From Scenedesmus sp. ARA3 (Eukaryota; Chlorophyta; Chlorophyceae; Sphaeropleales; Scenedesmaceae), in assembly GCA_004335835.1 (NCBI GenBank), contig RWJK01001359.1:1-64000 (forward strand): DNA of 64,000 nt, in the 5' to 3' direction. Both the position numbers and the translations under genes were made by a program. Position 1 is the first letter of the stretch, and each line of letters starts with the position of its first letter. This document shows, piece by piece, positions 1-12,038 of this stretch. Below the pieces are notes generated by a model. That model did not search any database. It was given only the letters and a program-made list of their open reading frames with translations, and was not told the origin of the DNA.

Positions 1-1659
1 ATCCCGCAGCTGGCGCGCCAGGCGCGGCGCGAGGCGGCGCGCGTGCTGGCACTGCTGGTGAGCACTTGCGGATGTTGTGACTAGCTTGTGTTGGAGTTGC
101 GCAGCATGTGTGTGGGCAGGCTAGTGTGTGCTGCTGTGTTGCGCTGCACTTTGACACATGATGGTTGTTTTTGAGTGCAGCCTGCCATGCTAGCCCAAAC
201 CCGGTGCCTGCCTGGCACCCACGCAGTGCCGTCGCTGTATGACGAATCCGCTGTAAATTGCTGCCGCGCGCAGGCTGTGAAGCGCTCGGGAGACTACACA
301 GGCGGTGCAGTAGAGGATGCCATCATGGCCATGGTCAAGAAAGACATAGATGAGGGCAGCGCAGCAGCCAGCGGCAGCAGCAGCAGGGGCGACGCAGCCA
401 GTGCACCTAGCAGCAGCAGCCGTGATGCATCGGGTGGCGGCGCGTTTGACCTCGCCACGGCCACGCACTGGCCAGGCGTGCCCAAGCAGGAGGTGCTGGT
501 TGCACCGCATGAGGCGCGTGTGGCGTGGCGGGAATTCATGGGAGCAAGCGCGCTTGCAGTGCAGCAGGTGAGCTGCCGTGCCTCTACATGTTGACACTGT
601 CTGTTGCGTGGACCAGGATAGAATACGGCCAAGACAGTGCACTGTATTATGCCTTTGATGCTGTGCTCCTGTTGGTTGTGATTGAATTGAGTCTGTGCGC
701 CATGGGTGATGCTCCATGGCAGCCAGCGGCCGTGCTGATGCAAGCAAGCTTCCTTTACATCCGCATGCACATGTACCTGTGTGCGGAGTGAGCGTTCGCA
801 GACTCCTAATTCAGCATTTCTCACTGTATGCTTTGCATGCCTTGCACTCTGCCGCCTGCCTCACCCCTGCAGGCCCAGGTCACGCAGCAGGCCAACCTCA
901 TGGCGGGCAAGCGGTCCGCGCCGGTGTGGGCGCTGGCAGCCATCCTGTTCCTGGGCTGGAACGAGTTCATGGCGGTGCTGTGGAACCCGGTGTACCTGCT
1001 GCTGGGCGCGGCCATGTTCCTGTTTGGCTGGCAGCTGTATGGCGAGCTGGACGTGGATGCGGAGATGCAGCGCGGGCCGGTGGTGGGGCTGCTCAACATG
1101 TGGAACAAGCTCGGGGACGTGCTGCGCAGCGTGAGTCGGCAAGGGAAGCTTGTGCAGAGGTGTTGCTGCGTGCTCATGTGCCTGCAAAGCTTATCAACAG
1201 TGCTGCTCACAGGGTGTGTTGTGAGGCTGTGCCAGTGCGTCTAGCGTCTAGCGTAAGGCAGCCTTGCGCAGCGCACTGCTCTGCCAGGCACTCCATCATA
1301 TCGCAGAAGCAAGTGACACAGAGCTTGCATGCCTGTTCAACTTGCTGTCCGGTTGCCGGTGTGTGCAGGTGGTGGCGCGCAACATTGAGATGGTGGCGAA
1401 CCTGGGAGGGACGGTGTCGGACATGGTGCAGCAGCAGCCGGGCGCAGCAGGCCAGGGCCAAGGGTACGCCCTTGCAGGAGCAGCAGCAGGCAGTGACGGC
1501 TCGGGCGTGGTGCAGCACAAGCAGCCGCGGCAGCAGCACCAGTCTGCAGCAGGCCTGAAGCAGCGCGACGTGGGGCAGCAGGCGCAGCAGCAGGAGGGGC
1601 TGCAAATGACGCAGCTGCGCAGGGAAGTAGAGGCGCAGTCGGAGGGCAAGGATGCTTAG
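1..1659 (+). CDS. SEY1: SEY1/RHD3-type ER membrane-fusion GTPase, C-terminal part
   Basis: The window opens inside this gene; exons are 1-57, 274-567, 873-1130 and 1369-1659, all joined in phase 0 and ending in TAG. The family are dynamin-like GTPases (atlastin relatives) that fuse ER tubules; the GTPase domain lies upstream of the window. What is visible is the end of the helical bundle (WREFMGASALAVQQ), then the paired hydrophobic segment that forms the ER hairpin (APVWALAAILFLGWNEFMAV, then NPVYLLLGAAMFLFGWQLY), which matches plant RHD3 in order and in the motif GWNEFM..L.NPVYLL. The cytosolic tail (about 97 residues in the last exon) is glutamine-rich and has an amphipathic start (VVARNIEMVANLGGTV). 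The tail is less conserved, as usual in this family. Identity as RHD3/SEY1 is firm; the symbol follows the family name. Confidence 0.88.
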
Positions 1660-2464
1660 TGTGCTGCTTTGCATCACCTCCCCTGCTTGTTCGGCAAACG
1701 ACTAGCAATGCATTTAGCGTGTATGGGATGCCGAGGGTGCAGCAGCGTCACCAGCCTGAGGCCTTCCCGGCGGGGACTAAGGCCCAGGCTGCGTTCAGTT
1801 CGTGGCAGCGACAGCGTCTTGCAGGGCTGTCAGGGCTCAGCTGTGTGTGCTTGGGCATGGTGCGCCTAGCCTGCCAGCTATGTTGCTGCCTCTGCAAAGG
1901 CAGTGCATGGTGCTGGGCACAGGCGTGGTCAGGGTGTCTGCTGCAAGCACTTGCAGGCTGGCTCTGGTAACAGTTTCAACAAACTCCGGATACCCCTGGA
2001 ATACAAACCCTGGACCCTGTCACCTCAGTGCCTGCCACTGTCTGCAGCCCAACGTCACCTGAAACCTCGCATGGTTAGTGTAGCGACCTTTGTCGATGCT
2101 GCTCAGGGTGCGATCATCACAACTGTTTGCACATCGACACCTATACGCCACAGCTGTGCACGGCGCACGCCCGGCACCTTGCCTAACCCAACGACACTGA
2201 ATAGCGTAGTTGCTGCTGAATTTGCAAGATGTATGGATGGGGGAGGCCCCCGATGGTGCTCTCGGAAGCAGTAATGACAGCTGCTGCCCAGGTGGGCCTG
2301 CCGGCCAGAGAGCCCTGCAGAGTGATAGTAAAGGGCTGACCTGCATGAGTAACATTAGAAATTAACTCAGTTCAACATCCAACAGCTGCTGGCAGCTACG
2401 CTGTAGTGTAGCTGTCAATTCCTCAGTAGCCAGTGCCGCTCTGGCATGCACATGTGGCGCCCAC
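1660..2464. other. Intergenic region between SEY1 and BTB gene
   Basis: About 800 bases with no convincing coding exon. It should hold the 3' UTR of the upstream gene and the promoter of the BTB gene, which lies in the same direction. I see no clear TATA box. An upstream non-recognised first exon of the BTB gene could lie here, because a usable acceptor (ccctgcacag, ending about 2494) sits just inside the first BTB exon. Confidence 0.4.
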
Positions 2465-5400
2465 GTGTGTATCCAACTCCCTGGCCCTGCACAGGATGAG
2501 GAGGTCTCCAGCATCACCATCAGCACCAACAGGGGCATGGCCCCCAGCATGTCGGAGTTCTACAACAACGAGCTGCTGAGCGACATAGACATCTGCAGCG
2601 AGGAGGGCCAGCGCTTCCACTGCCACAAGCTGGTGCTCATCAACTGGTCGGCACCGCTGCGCCGCATGCTCACAGGAGGTGAGCCAGCATCAGCCAGATG
2701 TCAGCAGCAGCAACAGCAGCAGCAGCAGCAGCAGTTGTTGTTGTCAGCGAGTTGGAGTATGTGGCACCAGCCTTGCCACAGCACAAGGCTTGCTACTACA
2801 GGTTGTCATCACTGTAGGCAGCCAGGCACAACAACAGCAGCAGGCAGTGTGCTGCAGTATTTGCAGCTGTTAACATGGAGTTTGCAGAGTTTTTTTTAGC
2901 ATGTGAAGCAGATGGAAGTAGTCGAACGAAGTGTGCGTTGAAGATATATATCCCGCACTGTTCAACATGCAGCTGAGTGCCACGTTACCGCCACCAGCAA
3001 CACATGTGCTTGCCAGTTACAAGGGGCGCACCACAAACAACGGGTAGGGGGGGGGGGGTGACGCGTGGTTTTGAGCACCCCCTTCCCCCATGCGAAAAGT
3101 GGCTTTTCATCAGGCAGTGACTGCCGTAAGGCTGAGCTCGCCGAACCCCTACCCCGCCTCGCGAAAGTGGCCACGCGCCACCCCCCCCCCNCCCCTTACT
3201 CGTGGTTTGTGGTGCGCCCCCAAGTGCGCCTGTCACAACACCCTCAGCACACTGCAAAACAAGCCCTGACAGCTGCCCTCTTGCTGTCCCAACGCTCCAC
3301 CCCCGCCACCCAACACCACCACCCGCAACAACAAACACACGCTCCCGCAACAGACATGCTGGAGGGCCGCGAGCGCACCATCACCATCCACGGCTGCTGC
3401 GGGGAGGTGCTGGGCGCGCTGCTGCGCTTCATGTACAGCTGCGAGTGCAGCCTGCCCCCGGGCAAGCTGGTGGCACTGACTGCACTGGCAGACCAGTACG
3501 ATGTGCTGCTGCTCACGGAGCTGTGCAGGGAGGCCATCCGCGGGCACCTGCACAACCAGCGGTGAGCTGGCTGGGCGCGTTGCAGCTGTGTAAAGTTGTG
3601 CGCTGCTGCCACTGTTCATGCGGCCTGCTTGCAATGTGGTCAGCCCAGTGTGCAGCGTGCCTTCATCCTTGCGCCAACATTGGGTGTGGCAAGGAAACGG
3701 TGTAGCTATGTTTTGAGTGTGTCGCTGTGTGCCGCGCAGGTGCTGCTGCCTGTTCTACAAGGCTGCCAAGGAGGTGCAGCAGGCTGACATCCAGCAGATG
3801 GCCTGGTGGGTGCAATTGCTGAATTATAAAAGTTTTTTTTACTTTTCATAGCTGTAAACATCAAAAAAGGTGCCTGGCTGTGGCAGAGCAGCTACCTGGA
3901 TTGCAATGGGCTAGTTGCTTAGTAATTTCGTTGGAAGGTGCAAGCGCATGTGTATGTTGGCCGCCATGCGCCTGCTGTGCTGTTGCATGCTTCAAGACTC
4001 GCCAAAAAACTTGAGGCCTGCTACTTCAGTCGCTGTTAGTTCACACACAAGTCATATAGACAGTGCTGTTAGTTTACACACAAGTCATATAGACAGCGAC
4101 TGGCATGCTAGATAGCAAGCACTACTTGGCGGCATGTAGTGCTGATGTCTTGTCTTGCGTGTGTCTGCTGCGCTCGCTCCTGCTTGTGTGTGCTGTGCTT
4201 GCTGCTGCAGGGAGTCCCTGAGCAGCAACCTGGGCAGCTTGGTGCGGCAGCATGCAGTGTTCGTGCAGCTGGAGCTGGAGGATGTGCTGCTGCTATGTGG
4301 CAAGCCAGCACCAGCAGCAGCAGCAGCTGCAAGACCTGGCAGCAGCAGTGGCAGCAACAGAGCGAGCCAGGCTGGCAGCAGCAGGTGAGTGTGGCGAGGT
4401 CCGGGATGAGCTGCTTGGCTCCTGAGCAGTGCGCTTGGCACCATATACTACTTTCTAGTGCGCGTTTGTGTTAACAACGATAATGCATCTGGAGCGTGTG
4501 AGGATGTGCGTGGTGGTCAGAAGCGCAGCCATGCGTCATTGTACTCGCGTGCTCTTTGCTCGCAACATCCAGTCAGCGCTGCTGATGTACAGAACATTGC
4601 CAACGCGTAACGCGGTGTCTGCCTGCGCCATCGTCTTTGCAGGGCAGCAGGCCTGGGTGATGTGCTGTTCCCATTGCGGCTGGGGCCACCGGAGCGCAGC
4701 GCCACAGCAGCAGGAGCAGCCTCTGGTCAAGCCGCGCACCGGCCCGAGTACCTGCTGTTTGTGGCACTGATGGCATGGTGAGATGCCTTCGGAGTTCTGC
4801 ACAGCTTCTCATTTAATAACAATTCCTACTAAACAATTGTGTGTTAATATGAGAGTGCTGTGAATGTCGTTACATTGGAGGCGTGCTGGTCGCAGCATGG
4901 CAGCTGCAGCTGTGGCTTATTAAGCAGACATGGAGTGCAACACAAGTTTGTGTGCAGGTGTGTTTCAGGCAGTGGTTCTGCCTCGTGTAAGCGGCACATT
5001 TCTCTCTCAAGCGTGCTTGAACCGCCCTGCTGCAGGCTTGACCACAAGCCGGAGCGCCAGCAGCACAAGCAGCAGCTGCTGGACTGCATCAACTTTGACC
5101 GCATGAACAACTACGAACTGGCACAGGTACGGCTTTACTTCTTGATGGCATGACTGCCTGGTATAATCACATCTGCACCTTTCTTCAGGATAAGAATTGC
5201 AGACCACATCATGGGTGGGAGCTGCACGCTGTGTCATGTAGCGAGGTTTGCACGGTCAAAGTATCCACTACATGCTGTTATGCTGTTTTCGTACAAAAAA
5301 TCAACATTCTGGTCCGATTGTGTGCTTTGCTGCCTGGTGCAGATGCGCAACCACCCGCACGTGCAGAGTGATGACCAGCTGAAGGAGCTGCTGCTGGATG

Positions 5401-5723
5401 CGTACGCGCGCCGCTGCCTGCAGCAGTGCAAGCAGCCGCTGTACCACATGCAGCCACTAGGCGAGCGCTGGCCGCATGCTGCAGGGGCGGCAGCCTTGCC
5501 ATTAGCTGCAGGAGCAGGCGCAGCACTGCAGCAGCAGGATGCAGCCGATGCAGCAGCAGCAGCAGTAGGAGCACGTGGTGTGCAGAGAGCTGTGTTGAAT
5601 GCTGTTGAGCATAGAGATGACGGTGGGCAGAGAGCTGTGTTGAACCTTGTTGAGCGTAGAGATGGCGGCGCCGCCGTTGCTGCTGCACCTCTGCCGGGAA
5701 ATGTGGCTGCTCGGCAGGACTAG
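2465..5723 (+). CDS. BTB/POZ-BACK domain protein
   Basis: Seven exons: 2465-2678, 3354-3561, 3740-3805, 4211-4384, 4643-4777, 5036-5126, 5343-5723; total 1269 bases, 422 residues. The BTB domain starts at about residue 35 with LLSDIDICSEEGQRFHCHKL and continues through LRRMLTGD and the helix FMYSCECSLPPGKLVALTALADQY (no more than the first part quoted is needed: the D.....L....ALADQY pattern is typical). It is followed by a BACK-like helical region (CLFYKAAKEVQQADIQQMAW) and HRPEYLLFVALMAW. BTB proteins usually dimerise and many act as substrate adaptors for cullin-3 ubiquitin ligases; that role is inferred. No Kelch repeats follow; the C-terminus is Ala/Gln-rich and holds a duplicated 16-residue block. 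The start is uncertain: ATG 2465 is used, but ATG 2537 or an upstream exon is possible. Confidence 0.75.
3023..3220. mobile_element. MITE-like foldback element in BTB intron 1
   Basis: A 198-base segment has near-perfect terminal inverted repeats of about 47-50 bases. The left end starts GGGGCGCACCACAAA and runs through a G tract to ACGCGTGG (about 3070); the right end starts CCACGCG at about 3170 and ends TTTGTGGTGCGCCCC. It is flanked by CAA on both sides (3020-3022 and 3221-3223), which looks like a 3-base target-site duplication. It has no coding capacity. The C tract of the right arm contains the only isolated N (3191), probably a base-call problem in the homopolymer. The superfamily is not assigned. 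Confidence 0.6.
4032..4097. repeat. 33-base direct repeat, two copies, in BTB intron 3
   Basis: Two adjacent 33-base units (4032-4064 and 4065-4097) begin GCTGTTAGTT and end ATATAGACAG; they differ at about two positions. They lie inside the intron before the exon at 4211 and have no visible function. Confidence 0.8.
5578..5672 (+). repeat. Coding tandem duplication in BTB last exon
   Basis: Two tandem units of about 48 bases (start about 5580 and 5628) encode QRAVLNAVEHRDDGG and then QRAVLNLVERRDGG. The frame is kept, so the duplication lengthened the C-terminal tail without breaking the protein. Confidence 0.75.
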
Positions 5724-7235
5724 CAGCAGCAGCAGCAGCAGCCAGCACGCAATTGCTGCAGATAACTTGTTGTTGCGCCGTGTTTAAAGGCCTAGGAGGT
5801 GGTTGAACAGCGCTCTGGGCTGAGCTGGCTGCAGTTGCAGCGAATGTGTGAAAGGGTCTCAGACCCTTGAGGCTCGAGAACAGCTATCAACACGTGCACG
5901 TGACTCATTGGCCGCTGGCATCACAGTGCTGAAATTTGTGGTTTGCCCATGACACACCTACCCCTGGCCAGCATGGTTCACCAGCCGCTGGCTGCATGCA
6001 TGCTTGTGGCAGCCGCAGCTGTTGGCGTTTTGAAGCAGCTGTTGCTGCAGGAGCAGCAGTGATTGTGCGCGTGTACACGTGCACTGCTGAGCGCTAGCCA
6101 CGGCCTTCTACAACAGTTGAAATGCAGCAGGGGCAACACAGATGTGCCCCGCTGGCCATGCCAGACAACTTGCCGGTAATGTTGAACGACGTTGGTGATG
6201 CTTGTATATGTGTTTACGTATGTTGACCCTGTAGCGGGATTGCTTCTTGGACGCATCATGCCCCATCAGGCCTTACTTCAACCGTTGGCACGTCTGCGCC
6301 TCTTTGCAACAAAGACAGCACTGATCAAACTCAGCCCTGCATGCAGCACGCGACAGTGCACTGCACTGTGTTCTCCAGCCAGCCGGACTCCCACACCTGC
6401 CTCCTGCAACGTGAAGCTGCATAGGGCGGCTGTCATGCCATTGAAGCGCTTCGCTAGCGAGCAGTAGCAAGCCACTAGGCACCACAGTGATGGCATGCTG
6501 CCACTCACAGGCGCGACTTACTGCACAGTGCAGGCACTCACTGCCTTAAAACACAGCAGTAGTTTCCTTTTCACTGCAGACTGCCCAATCAGCAGTCTTG
6601 GTCATCTCCTGCTGCTAGCGTAGCGATGTGCCGGGAAGCGCAGCACCCAGTTGCCTGTGGCCTGAACGGCCATCACTTCATCCATGGCCAGTGTGCCAGC
6701 ATGCACAACGATCACGCAATATTGGTGCCTCCTGCAAACTGCACGCACAACAGAGCCACACTGAAGGCCAGGCAGCAGAGCAAAAGATGACAGGCATGCA
6801 TGCAGGCACACACTTGCCTGGGGCAATTGCACAGGCAGCCGACGTGCAAGCTAGTTGGCGGGAGCTATAGTAGTTGCACATGGGCTGCTGCTATCATAGC
6901 ATGTTGCACCCTGCATGCAATTCGTTGTTTAAGATACGCAAAGTATGCAGCGCTGGCTGCTGCAGTAGCTCACACAACGGCCTCTCACTCAGCCGCTATC
7001 ACGCACAAAGTGCGTAGAGCCTGCACCCGAATCGAACGGGTGACAAGTGGCGCACCAGCCCCAGGCCGTTAAGAGCAGCATGCAAGCAAACTGCACAGCT
7101 GCACATGCAGTGCCGCCACAGCTCTGGTCAGAAAGTGAACATGGCATTCCAACAACCTGCGCAGCACCTTCCTCTAAACCTTACCATCGCTTACCTGTGC
7201 CTGGCCCTGGCCACACATTGATCACCCAAGCGCCG
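5724..7235. other. Gene-poor stretch downstream of BTB gene
   Basis: About 1.5 kb with only short, unconserved open frames on both strands. It includes the BTB 3' UTR. A T-arm-like sequence near 7020-7045 was examined and rejected as a tRNA. No gene supported. Confidence 0.5.
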
Positions 7236-10221
7236 CCTTTCATCACATGTGAACAGCACGCCGCAACCCAGATTATGCTCGTGCTCAGGCCTGCTGCTGG
7301 GCTTGCTCTGCATGGCTCATCTGCCAGCATGAGCTCCCTGGCAGCAGGCCCTGCGCTTGCACGGGCGCAAATGCCATGCAGCTGCACCCGAGGTGCACAA
7401 CGAGGTCACGATGAAAGTGGCTGCAACCACCTAGCAGCAGCTACTTGCGCAGCTGCTGCTGGCTCACTGCCTGGCCCAAAGGGTACCATAACAGGGAGGC
7501 GATCAGGGTACAAGGCTCAACAACGTTGTCCTTGTGTGGATACACCCTGGGTGCGTGGTTGCTGGCACCCGCTGGCCTGTAGGAGGAGGTTGGCGCCGCC
7601 TGCTGGTAATGTGTTGTGATGCAAGCTGCTCTGCTGTAGCATCTCCTGCACGTGGCCTGCACGTGGCCTTGATAAAGTAGCCTTCCATCACATGTGAACT
7701 ACATGCCGCAACCCGGATTAGGCGCATGCTGCAACCTGCTGCTGGGCTTGCTCTGCATGGCACATGGCCATCAGGAGCTCCCTGGCATCAGGCCCCAGCA
7801 CCACAAAGGGCGCAATGTCATGCAGCTGCACCCGAGGTGCACAACGAGGTCACGATGGAAGTGGCTGCATCCACCCAGCAGCAGCTACTTGCGCAGCTGC
7901 TGCTGGCTCACTGCCTGACCCGCACAGGGGGCGCAGCAGGGAGGCGTTCAGAGTGCAAGGCTCGACAGCGTCGTCCTTGTGTGGATACACCCTGGTTGCG
8001 TGGTTGCCGGCACCCGCTGGCTTGCAAAGGGGGTTGGTTGAAGGCAAGCCCATGCCAGGTCGACAGGACATTGCCCTGTAGGAGTGTCGCAGCACACAAG
8101 TCAGGACAGTTGTGAATAAGCCATGGTTGTAAGGACGCACGTTGGTAGTGTTCAGGGCATACGCAGCCGCTGCTGCTGCTAGTGGTGCTGGTACAACGGC
8201 AATATTCAATGGGCCGCAGAGCATACAACGCATGTAGCTGGCCTACCGTACAAATACAGCTGCTGTTTTATCCCCACCTGGATGGGGCCCGCCTGGTTCG
8301 CAGAGCTTGTGAAGCCATACCGTGGCCTTTCATCACATGTGAACTGCATGCAGCAACCCGGCTTAGCTTCATGCTCGAACCTGCTGCTGGGCTCGCTCTG
8401 CAGGGACAATGCCTGCAAAAGAGCTCCCTGGCATCAGGCCCGGCACAAAGTACAGGCGCAGTGTCATGCAGCTGCACCATAGGTGCACAACGAGGTCACG
8501 ATGAAAGTGGCTGCAACCACCCAGCAGCAGCTACTTGCGTGGCCACTGCCGGCTCACTGCCTGGCCCCAAAGGGGCCTCAGCAGGGAGGCGTTCAGAGTG
8601 CAAGGCTCAACAGCGTCGTCCTTGTGTGAATACACCCTGGTTGCATGGTTGATGGCGCCCAAAGGCTTGGGGGTGGCTGGCGAGGTAAGAGCGCGAAGCA
8701 GGCCCTGCAGGAGTGTAGAAGCAGAGAAGCAAGGCATTGTGAGACACATGCCAGCAAACACACGTGCTGTAGGTTGAAAAGTATCAAAATCAAAATCAAA
8801 ATACTATTGAATAAACTACATTAAGATAAATTACATTGGAATCTTAAAGAAACCAATTACCTTTGGAATCTTATAAAAACCATTACATTTACATGCATGA
8901 AGTACTTGTGAACACAGAGACAAGGCAAGCATCAACAGCTGCCTTTGTGCAATCGCATGCTGAAGTGACTTCTGGGGGACACTGGACTCATCCGACGCTC
9001 ACCATACTCTGCTGAGGATGACATGCGCGTTGAAACTAGCCTTCCATCACACGTGAACTGCATGTGGCACCCGGCTTACGTGGGTGCTCAGACCTGCTGC
9101 TGGGCTTGCTCTGCAAGGCGCAGTGCCTGCAAAAGAGCTCCCTGGCATCAGGCCTAGCACTTATACGGGCGCAAGTGCCATGCAGCTGCACCAGAGGTGC
9201 ACAACGAGGTCACGATGGAAGTGGCTGCAACCACCCAGCGGCAGCTGCTTGCGCAGCTGCTGCTGGCTCACTGCCTGACCCCAAGGGGACCACGGGAGGG
9301 AGGCGTTCAGGGTGCAAGGCTCGACAGCCTCGTCCTTGTGTGAATACACCCTGGTTGCGTGGTTGCTGATGCCCACTGTCTTGCCTCGAACTGAGTAGCC
9401 GCTCTGAGATGCCCCCAGCACGCCCTGCATGGGGGGAGGCAGCATACAGGAAATCAGTACTGTTCAGGGCATTGAGCAGCAGCATACATAGTGACGACAC
9501 TCAGCACATATGAAGCACCCCCGCTATCATTGCTGCTTCCGGTGGCAGTGAAAGCACAAAATTTATAATTGTTCATCTTCCGGCAACAGTTGGCAATGCC
9601 ACACAGCACACAAGACGCGATACATGCGGCTGGCTCGCTGGATACAATGACAGGCTACTACTGTATTGTGCTCACCTGGCTGCAGACCCTGTCCTAAGCC
9701 TGGATGTTGGAGCAGCTCCACTGCTGTGTTGGCTTCCTGCAGGACAGCAGCTGCTGTCCAGGTGCTGACACCTGCATGGACAGCAGCATCCAGCTGCTGA
9801 CATCCACCAGCCAGGCTGGCCAGCTCCACCCTTACCTGACTTACCTGTAGCTTTCCTGCATCTTATCAACTGGTAGCCTTCCATCACATGTGAACTGCAT
9901 GCAGCAACCCGGCTTAATTTCGTGCTCGGACCTGCTGCTGGGCTTGCTCCACATGGCTCATTTGCCAGCAGGAGCTCCCTGGCACCAGGCCCAGCACTAG
10001 TACGGGCGCAAATGTCGTGCAGCTGCACCCGAGGTGCACAACGAGGTCACGATGGAAGTGGCTGCGTCCACCCAACAGCAGCCACATGTTCGGCTACTGC
10101 TGGCATCACTGCCGGGCCCGCACAGGGCCGCAGCAGGGAGGCGTTCAGGGTGCAAGACTCAACAGCGTTGTTCTTGTGTAAATACACCCTGGCTGCGTGG
10201 ATGCTAGCGCCCACTGGCTTG
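7236..10221 (+). repeat. Array of five ~350-base direct repeats with unique spacers
   Basis: Five copies in one direction: about 7236-7580, 7681-8030, 8326-8668, 9040-9385 and 9877-10221. Each begins with CCTTCCATCACATGTGAAC, continues through a block GACCTGCTGCTGGGCTTGCT, a central block GGTGCACAACGAGGTCACGA, and ends near ACACCCTGGTTGCGTGG. The start-to-start distance grows (445, 645, 714, 837 bases) because the spacers are different and unrelated. Short frames are open on both strands in every copy, but none carries a recognisable domain or joins cleanly by splicing, so I do not call it coding. It could be an old tandem duplication later separated by insertions, or a local dispersed family. 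Confidence 0.75.
8775..8905. other. AT-rich island inside the repeat array
   Basis: About 130 bases are strongly AT-rich inside GC-rich DNA. It contains a short (CAAAAT)n run (8785-8802) and two related blocks with TTGGAATCTTA (about 8837 and 8868). It lies in the spacer between repeat copies 3 and 4. It could be an organelle-derived insertion or a replication or matrix-type element; no gene is visible. Confidence 0.45.
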
Positions 10222-11644
10222 TCGAGAAGGTCGGCCGAAAGCAATGGCGCGAAACACTAGGGAATTGTAGATGTAAATCACAGCAGTAATCTGAAGCTGC
10301 ATACATGGAGAGACAAGGAGTGGGTTGATATACACGCAGCTCGGGTGGCGCCTCTTAAGGCCAGCCCGGCTAAGCCCGATTTGCTAACCTTGTACCCGGT
10401 GATGTAACCCTTTTGTCATCCTAGAGTTGCTAAGAAGCGGGTTCACTTCTTTTAGTAAGCCAAAACAAGGAAAATATAATATCAAAGCAAAAGACGACTG
10501 GAGGGGTGAAGCTGCCCAGGGTGCAGCGCCAGGCACAACCAAAGCCCTAACGCATGCAGTGCGCTTTCAGCATGGCAGCATGACCTTCTGCACGTTCAGC
10601 ATGGCAATGTAACTTGCCACTTGCCTAGCTAGAGTTCCCATGCCTCCTAGTTGGCGCTGTCAGTGCTATGCTCATGCTTGCATGTTGTTGGCCCTGCATC
10701 CCTGATACAAGCATGAAACATGCAGCATGGACCACCTCATGGAAGCCAGAGTTTGGCATGATGGATTGTGGTGCGGGGAGGAATGCATACTGCTCTCGAC
10801 AATGTACCTGATGATACAGTGCACAGGTGGAATTACACTGGATGGTAGCCTGCCCTTGCTTAACGGGGATGGATATTAACAATCTGAGCAGTTGAACCCA
10901 CGTCAAACCTACGTGCAGGCCTGCTTAGCTGCTCAGGCAGACCTTCTGCAGCCGAACAGTGTTTGCAGATGGCACCTGCAGCTGCTGCAGCTGCAGCTGA
11001 CGTGTCCTGCACCCATGGCATGAGATGCTGCCTACAATCCCTGCCTTGCCACCTGACCTGTGGCTGCTGGCTGCCATATACTGCTGCTGGCGCGGCTAGA
11101 GTGTACATCAAATTTGCTGGCCTACAGCGAGTGCACAAAAACATCATAATCCTCAAGCAGCCACCTCACGCAACTGGTGCTGCCGGCCTGCTGCCGGCTG
11201 CATGCTGCTTTGACACAGATTCGTGCTGTTGCTGGCAGTACCCGTACACACTGTTCAAACTACAGACCACCAGCCGAGACTTCTTCTTCTCATCATAGGT
11301 CCACAGCGGCAACAGAACACCCCAAGTTACAGCTGCGCTGAATCGTGACAAACCAGTGCAATGCTGTGTATGCAATGACTATGTCTAAGCTGGTTGCAGG
11401 CACAGACTTCCACTGCAGGTAGGAGATCACAACAGCCCCCTGCGGCATGCCTGAAGCACGCATGCCAGCATGCAGGACATGACAACTGCTTCCCTGCTTG
11501 TCACCAGCAAGTAACGGTCACTTGCCCATATGGCATGCCCAGCCAGAACTTCAATCAACACGTTCCACACCACTGACGCAAGGTTCAACACAAGTCGCGC
11601 ATTCAAACAGCCTCATACTGTGGTTAGCGACAGCCTGGCTTAGC
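10222..11644. other. Noncoding stretch, no gene seen
   Basis: About 1.4 kb without a supported gene. Short open frames occur on both strands but lack domains and splice context. A moderately AT-rich patch lies at about 10430-10500. Confidence 0.4.
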
Positions 11645-12038
11645 TTATGCCTGGCCTCGCAGCAAACGCCTGCCACTCCTGGCGATTGAGGTTACTGCTG
11701 GCTGGGTTGGAATCTGGATGCGGTCGTCACAGTATACAGCGCCATACCCAGGAATCTGGATCGCAGCCCGCAGCACCTGTACGGTCGTCGTCACACCATC
11801 GCACTCGAGCACTGCAGTCGCGTCGTAATCAGACACACAGCTGCCTCCCCAGTTGCCTGCTGCAGCGCACATGTCTGTGCACTTGGCTGCGCTCTCACAA
11901 GCATTGTGCTGGGCAGGGAAACCAAATTCATTGCAGAAGGCGCCTGCGTTGCACATCATGAAGCCCATGCCTTCCTCGACGCGGCAGTTCCCTGGCAGGT
12001 AGCCTGAGCACTGCTGTGCGGCCACAGGTTGCAGGTTC
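11645..12038 (-). CDS. Putative terminal exon of a cysteine-rich secreted-type protein
   Basis: On the minus strand a probable last exon starts after the acceptor gccatgcag (plus 12039-12041 is its complement) and ends in TAA at 11645-11647, giving about 130 residues. It has ten cysteines with even spacing (motifs CSGYLPGNC, MMCNAGAFCNEFG, KCTDMCAAAGNWGGSC, YCDD) and ends SGRRLLRGQA. The spacing and composition suggest an extracellular disulfide-rich domain. I cannot find the upstream exons or a start codon in 12039-13315, so this may be a truncated remnant. The family is not recognised. Confidence 0.4.

Noticed and set aside
7015..7095. T-arm-like sequence on the minus strand (CACCCGTTCGATTCGGGTG) suggesting a tRNA
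   Set aside because: The T-stem and loop are good, but no matching acceptor strand, D arm or anticodon arm can be formed at the right distance; at most a tRNA fragment.
7236..10221. Repeat-spacer pattern that superficially recalls a CRISPR array
   Set aside because: Units are ~350 bases, spacers vary from ~100 to ~490 bases, and the genome is eukaryotic.
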